Shown one piece after another: positions 6,347 through 8,550 of a stretch of 8,550 bases of DNA. Below the pieces are notes generated by a model. It saw only the letters and a list, made by a program, of their open reading frames with translations. It was not told the DNA's origin and did no database searches. Numbering within the stretch: the stretch's first letter is position 1; each line of letters opens with the position of its first letter. A program made the position numbers and the translations under genes. Source of the stretch: an uncultured Ruminococcus sp. (GTDB taxonomy: Bacteria; Bacillota; Clostridia; Oscillospirales; Ruminococcaceae); assembly GCA_946537565.1 (NCBI GenBank), contig CAMNFW010000076.1, forward strand, positions 1-8,550. Direction: 5' to 3'.

Positions 6347-8550
6347 ATGAAAGTCAATCTGGCAGAATTTTTAAAGGATTTTTGCACTGAGATACCGGAG
6401 AGCATCAGCAGCGGCGAGGTCTATCGGCTGACCTATACTGAAGATCTTAAGCATTTCAGTATTTATGCGGATTTTACCAAGCTGCTTGAATATGAGGATA
6501 TTCTGCTCTTTGAGCGGGCGGTCAGGGAAGCTGTCAGGACTGACAGTGTAAGGCTGATGCCCCATTATCCTGCTGAGCTTTTTTGTCTGGGATATTTCAG
6601 TACGCTGATCGGACAGATGAAGCGTGAGGTCTCGGTGGTGAACGGCTTCCTCGAAAACGCTGAGACTGAGCTGTCCGGAAATGTGCTGAAAATCAAGCTT
6701 TTTCACGGCGGAAGAGATATTCTTGATAAATATGATTTCTGCGGCAGGCTGTCACAGCTCATCTATAATCAGTTCAGCACCGATATCAAGGTCACACTCG
6801 ATGGCGGCGAGCCTGTAACTAAAGATGAATATGATGAGCTTATGGAGCAAATGGCTGCCGATCTGCCTGACTATTCAGAGCAGTTCAAGCCGGTGCCTGA
6901 TGCTGAGGAGTTAAAGCGTGAGGAAGCTGCTGCGGTAATTCCGACTAAATCAGTAGACATAACCTCCCTTAACAAGGACTTTGAACCGGATTCCGCTGAG
7001 ATAATCACCGGCAGAGCTATCCGTGAAGAGCCAAGCTCCATCGCTGAGGTCATGGACCGGCTGGGTACAAAGGCTGTTGTTGTCGGTGATGTGTTTGCAG
7101 TTGAGTTCAAGGAGCTGAAAAACGAAAAGACCGTTGTCACTTTTTCTATCACCGATTACAGCGGCTCACTCATGGTGAAAATGTTCATAAAAACCGGCGA
7201 TGAGGACGAAATGAACAAGCTGTCAGCCGTCAAAAAAGGCACGGCGATACTGGTTTCCGGTAAGATAGATTACGATACTTATGCAAGAGATATCGTCATT
7301 TCCGGCGACAGAAGCAATAAGCTGTCCATTATCAAAGTCAAGCGTATCCCTAAAATGGACACTTACCCTGAGAAGCGTGTGGAGCTGCACTGCCACACAA
7401 ATATGTCCGCTATGGACGCTGTAACCGATCCGGTAAAGCTCATTTCAAGAGCGGCTGAATGGGGTCATCAGGCTATGGCGATCACCGATCACGGCTGTGT
7501 TCAGGCGTTCCCGGACTGTATGTACAATATGCCGAAAAATTTCAAGGTCATTTACGGCTGCGAGGCTTATATTGTCAACGACATCGACCGGGAAATGATA
7601 CTGAAAGCTCCCGACAGCAGAAGCTTCAACGATGAAATTATCGTGTTCGACGTTGAGACCACCGGTCTGAGCTTTGCCAATGACAGGCTGACCGAGATCG
7701 GTGCTGTAAAGCTTAAAAATTTGCAGGTCACTGACAGCTTCAATACAAAAGTAAATCCCGGAAAGCATATCCCTGAGAAGATCACTGAACTGACCGGCAT
7801 CAGCGATAACGATGTAAAAGATGCGCCCGGTGAAGCTGAGGCTATCAGAATGTTCATGGAATTCTGCGGAGATTCGCCGGTTCTTGCTGCTCACAATGCC
7901 AGCTTCGATACCACAATGATAAACGAAGCCTGCTCAAGACAGGGCATTGATTTTAAGTATAACTGGCTGGACACTCTCATTCTCTGTCAGGCTATGCTGC
8001 CGGAAATGGGGCGTCATAAGCTGAATCATGTGGCTAAGACCCTTAAGCTTGGAAAGTTCGATCATCATCACGCCTCGGACGATGCACTGATGCTGGCTAA
8101 GATCTATATTGAGCTTATCGGCAGGCTTAAAACTGAACGGGAATATTCAAAGCTCGATCAGCTGAATCTCCTTATCAGCGATATCGAAATAAAAAAACTC
8201 CGCTCCTATCACCAGATAATCCTCGTGAGAAATCAGGAGGGCATGAAAAATCTCTACAGGCTGGTCTCAATTAGCAACCTTGAATATTTCTACAAAAAAC
8301 CCCTTATCCCTAAGTCTGTGCTTATTGAGCATAGAGAAGGTCTGATTTTCGGAAGCGCCTGTGAAGCCGGTGAGCTGTTCCAGGCAATGGTCAATAAAAA
8401 GCCTCAGGACAAAATCGATAAGCTGGCTAAGTTTTATGATTACCTGGAAATTCAACCCATCTGCAATAACGAGTTCATGGTGCGTGAGGGTACGGCTGCG
8501 GACGATGAGGAGCTGAGAGATTATAACCGGCGGATAGTTGAAATGGGCGA
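6347..8550 (+). CDS. polC: DNA polymerase III alpha subunit, Gram-positive PolC type, 3'-partial
   Basis: PolC is the main replicative polymerase of low-GC Gram-positives, with its own proofreading exonuclease. The frame is open to the window edge, giving 734 complete codons, about half of the usual 1,430-1,450 residues; the polymerase palm and fingers lie beyond. Visible in order are the N-terminal domains (about 1-180), a variable acidic linker (about 185-235) and the OB fold (about 240-330, with TFSITDYSGSLMVKMF). Then comes the first part of the PHP domain (HCHT 348-351, ITDHG 379-383), followed by the inserted DEDD exonuclease: Asp435 and Glu437 in FDVETTG, Asp521 in HNASFD, His574 and Asp579 in HHASDD. 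The PHP domain resumes from about 605, including GSACEAGEL (669-677). Exonuclease residues look intact. ATG 6347 is one codon after the in-frame ispG stop. The nearest Shine-Dalgarno-like GAGGTGG (6326-6332) is 14 nt away, so coupled translation is likely. No proS separates ispG and polC, unlike Bacillus. Confidence 0.97.
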   Translation, partial: MKVNLAEFLKDFCTEIPESISSGEVYRLTYTEDLKHFSIYADFTKLLEYEDILLFERAVREAVRTDSVRLMPHYPAELFCLGYFSTLIGQMKREVSVVNGFLENAETELSGNVLKIKLFHGGRDILDKYDFCGRLSQLIYNQFSTDIKVTLDGGEPVTKDEYDELMEQMAADLPDYSEQFKPVPDAEELKREEAAAVIPTKSVDITSLNKDFEPDSAEIITGRAIREEPSSIAEVMDRLGTKAVVVGDVFAVEFKELKNEKTVVTFSITDYSGSLMVKMFIKTGDEDEMNKLSAVKKGTAILVSGKIDYDTYARDIVISGDRSNKLSIIKVKRIPKMDTYPEKRVELHCHTNMSAMDAVTDPVKLISRAAEWGHQAMAITDHGCVQAFPDCMYNMPKNFKVIYGCEAYIVNDIDREMILKAPDSRSFNDEIIVFDVETTGLSFANDRLTEIGAVKLKNLQVTDSFNTKVNPGKHIPEKITELTGISDNDVKDAPGEAEAIRMFMEFCGDSPVLAAHNASFDTTMINEACSRQGIDFKYNWLDTLILCQAMLPEMGRHKLNHVAKTLKLGKFDHHHASDDALMLAKIYIELIGRLKTEREYSKLDQLNLLISDIEIKKLRSYHQIILVRNQEGMKNLYRLVSISNLEYFYKKPLIPKSVLIEHREGLIFGSACEAGELFQAMVNKKPQDKIDKLAKFYDYLEIQPICNNEFMVREGTAADDEELRDYNRRIVEMG

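Noticed and set aside
5878..6405. 175-codon open frame on the minus strand
   Set aside because: Antisense to the conserved cluster-binding half of ispG. It is low-complexity Ser/Pro/Ile-rich, as expected of a shadow frame.
1..8550. A novel defence, mobile or biosynthetic system in the window
   Set aside because: Every base is accounted for by a conserved housekeeping cluster with short gaps. There are no unrecognised genes, long repeats or compositional breaks visible by eye.

Overview
The window is a stretch of bacterial housekeeping chromosome. All eight genes lie on the + strand: pyrH (its first few codons lie outside the window), frr, uppS, cdsA, dxr, rseP, ispG, and the first half of polC, which runs off the right edge. 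This order is the well-known Bacillota (Firmicutes) cluster that normally follows rpsB-tsf. A PolC-type replicase (OB fold, then a PHP domain split by a DEDD exonuclease), a one-PDZ RseP and moderate GC content point to a low-GC Gram-positive bacterium of class Clostridia. From memory of the protein style, a Ruminococcus-like member of Oscillospiraceae fits best; that placement is an inference, not a computed result.

Layout: positions 1-2957 carry pyrH-frr-uppS-cdsA, with gaps of 37, 10 and 0 nt. Positions 2958-3043 are the only sizeable gap (86 nt) and hold a hairpin with a U-tract, probably an intrinsic terminator or attenuator. Positions 3044-8550 carry dxr-rseP-ispG-polC, with gaps of 24 nt or less. 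No gene-free stretch exceeds 300 bases. I see no RNA genes, insertion sequences, CRISPR arrays, attachment sites or origins.

How the genes work together: PyrH makes UDP for nucleotide pools, and Frr recycles ribosomes after termination. Dxr and IspG are the second and the penultimate steps of the MEP isoprenoid pathway. Its products feed UppS, which makes the C55 lipid carrier for cell wall synthesis. CdsA makes CDP-diacylglycerol for phospholipids. RseP is a site-2 intramembrane protease of the envelope, and PolC is the replicative polymerase. The set links envelope lipid supply to translation and replication.

I found no undescribed system here. The points worth a second look are modest: a weak terminator inside a normally continuous cluster, start sites without a well-placed Shine-Dalgarno (uppS, polC), a stop codon that supplies the coupling for cdsA, a start choice in rseP, and a few protein-level deviations (CdsA loop, IspG N-terminal motif, PyrH cysteine).
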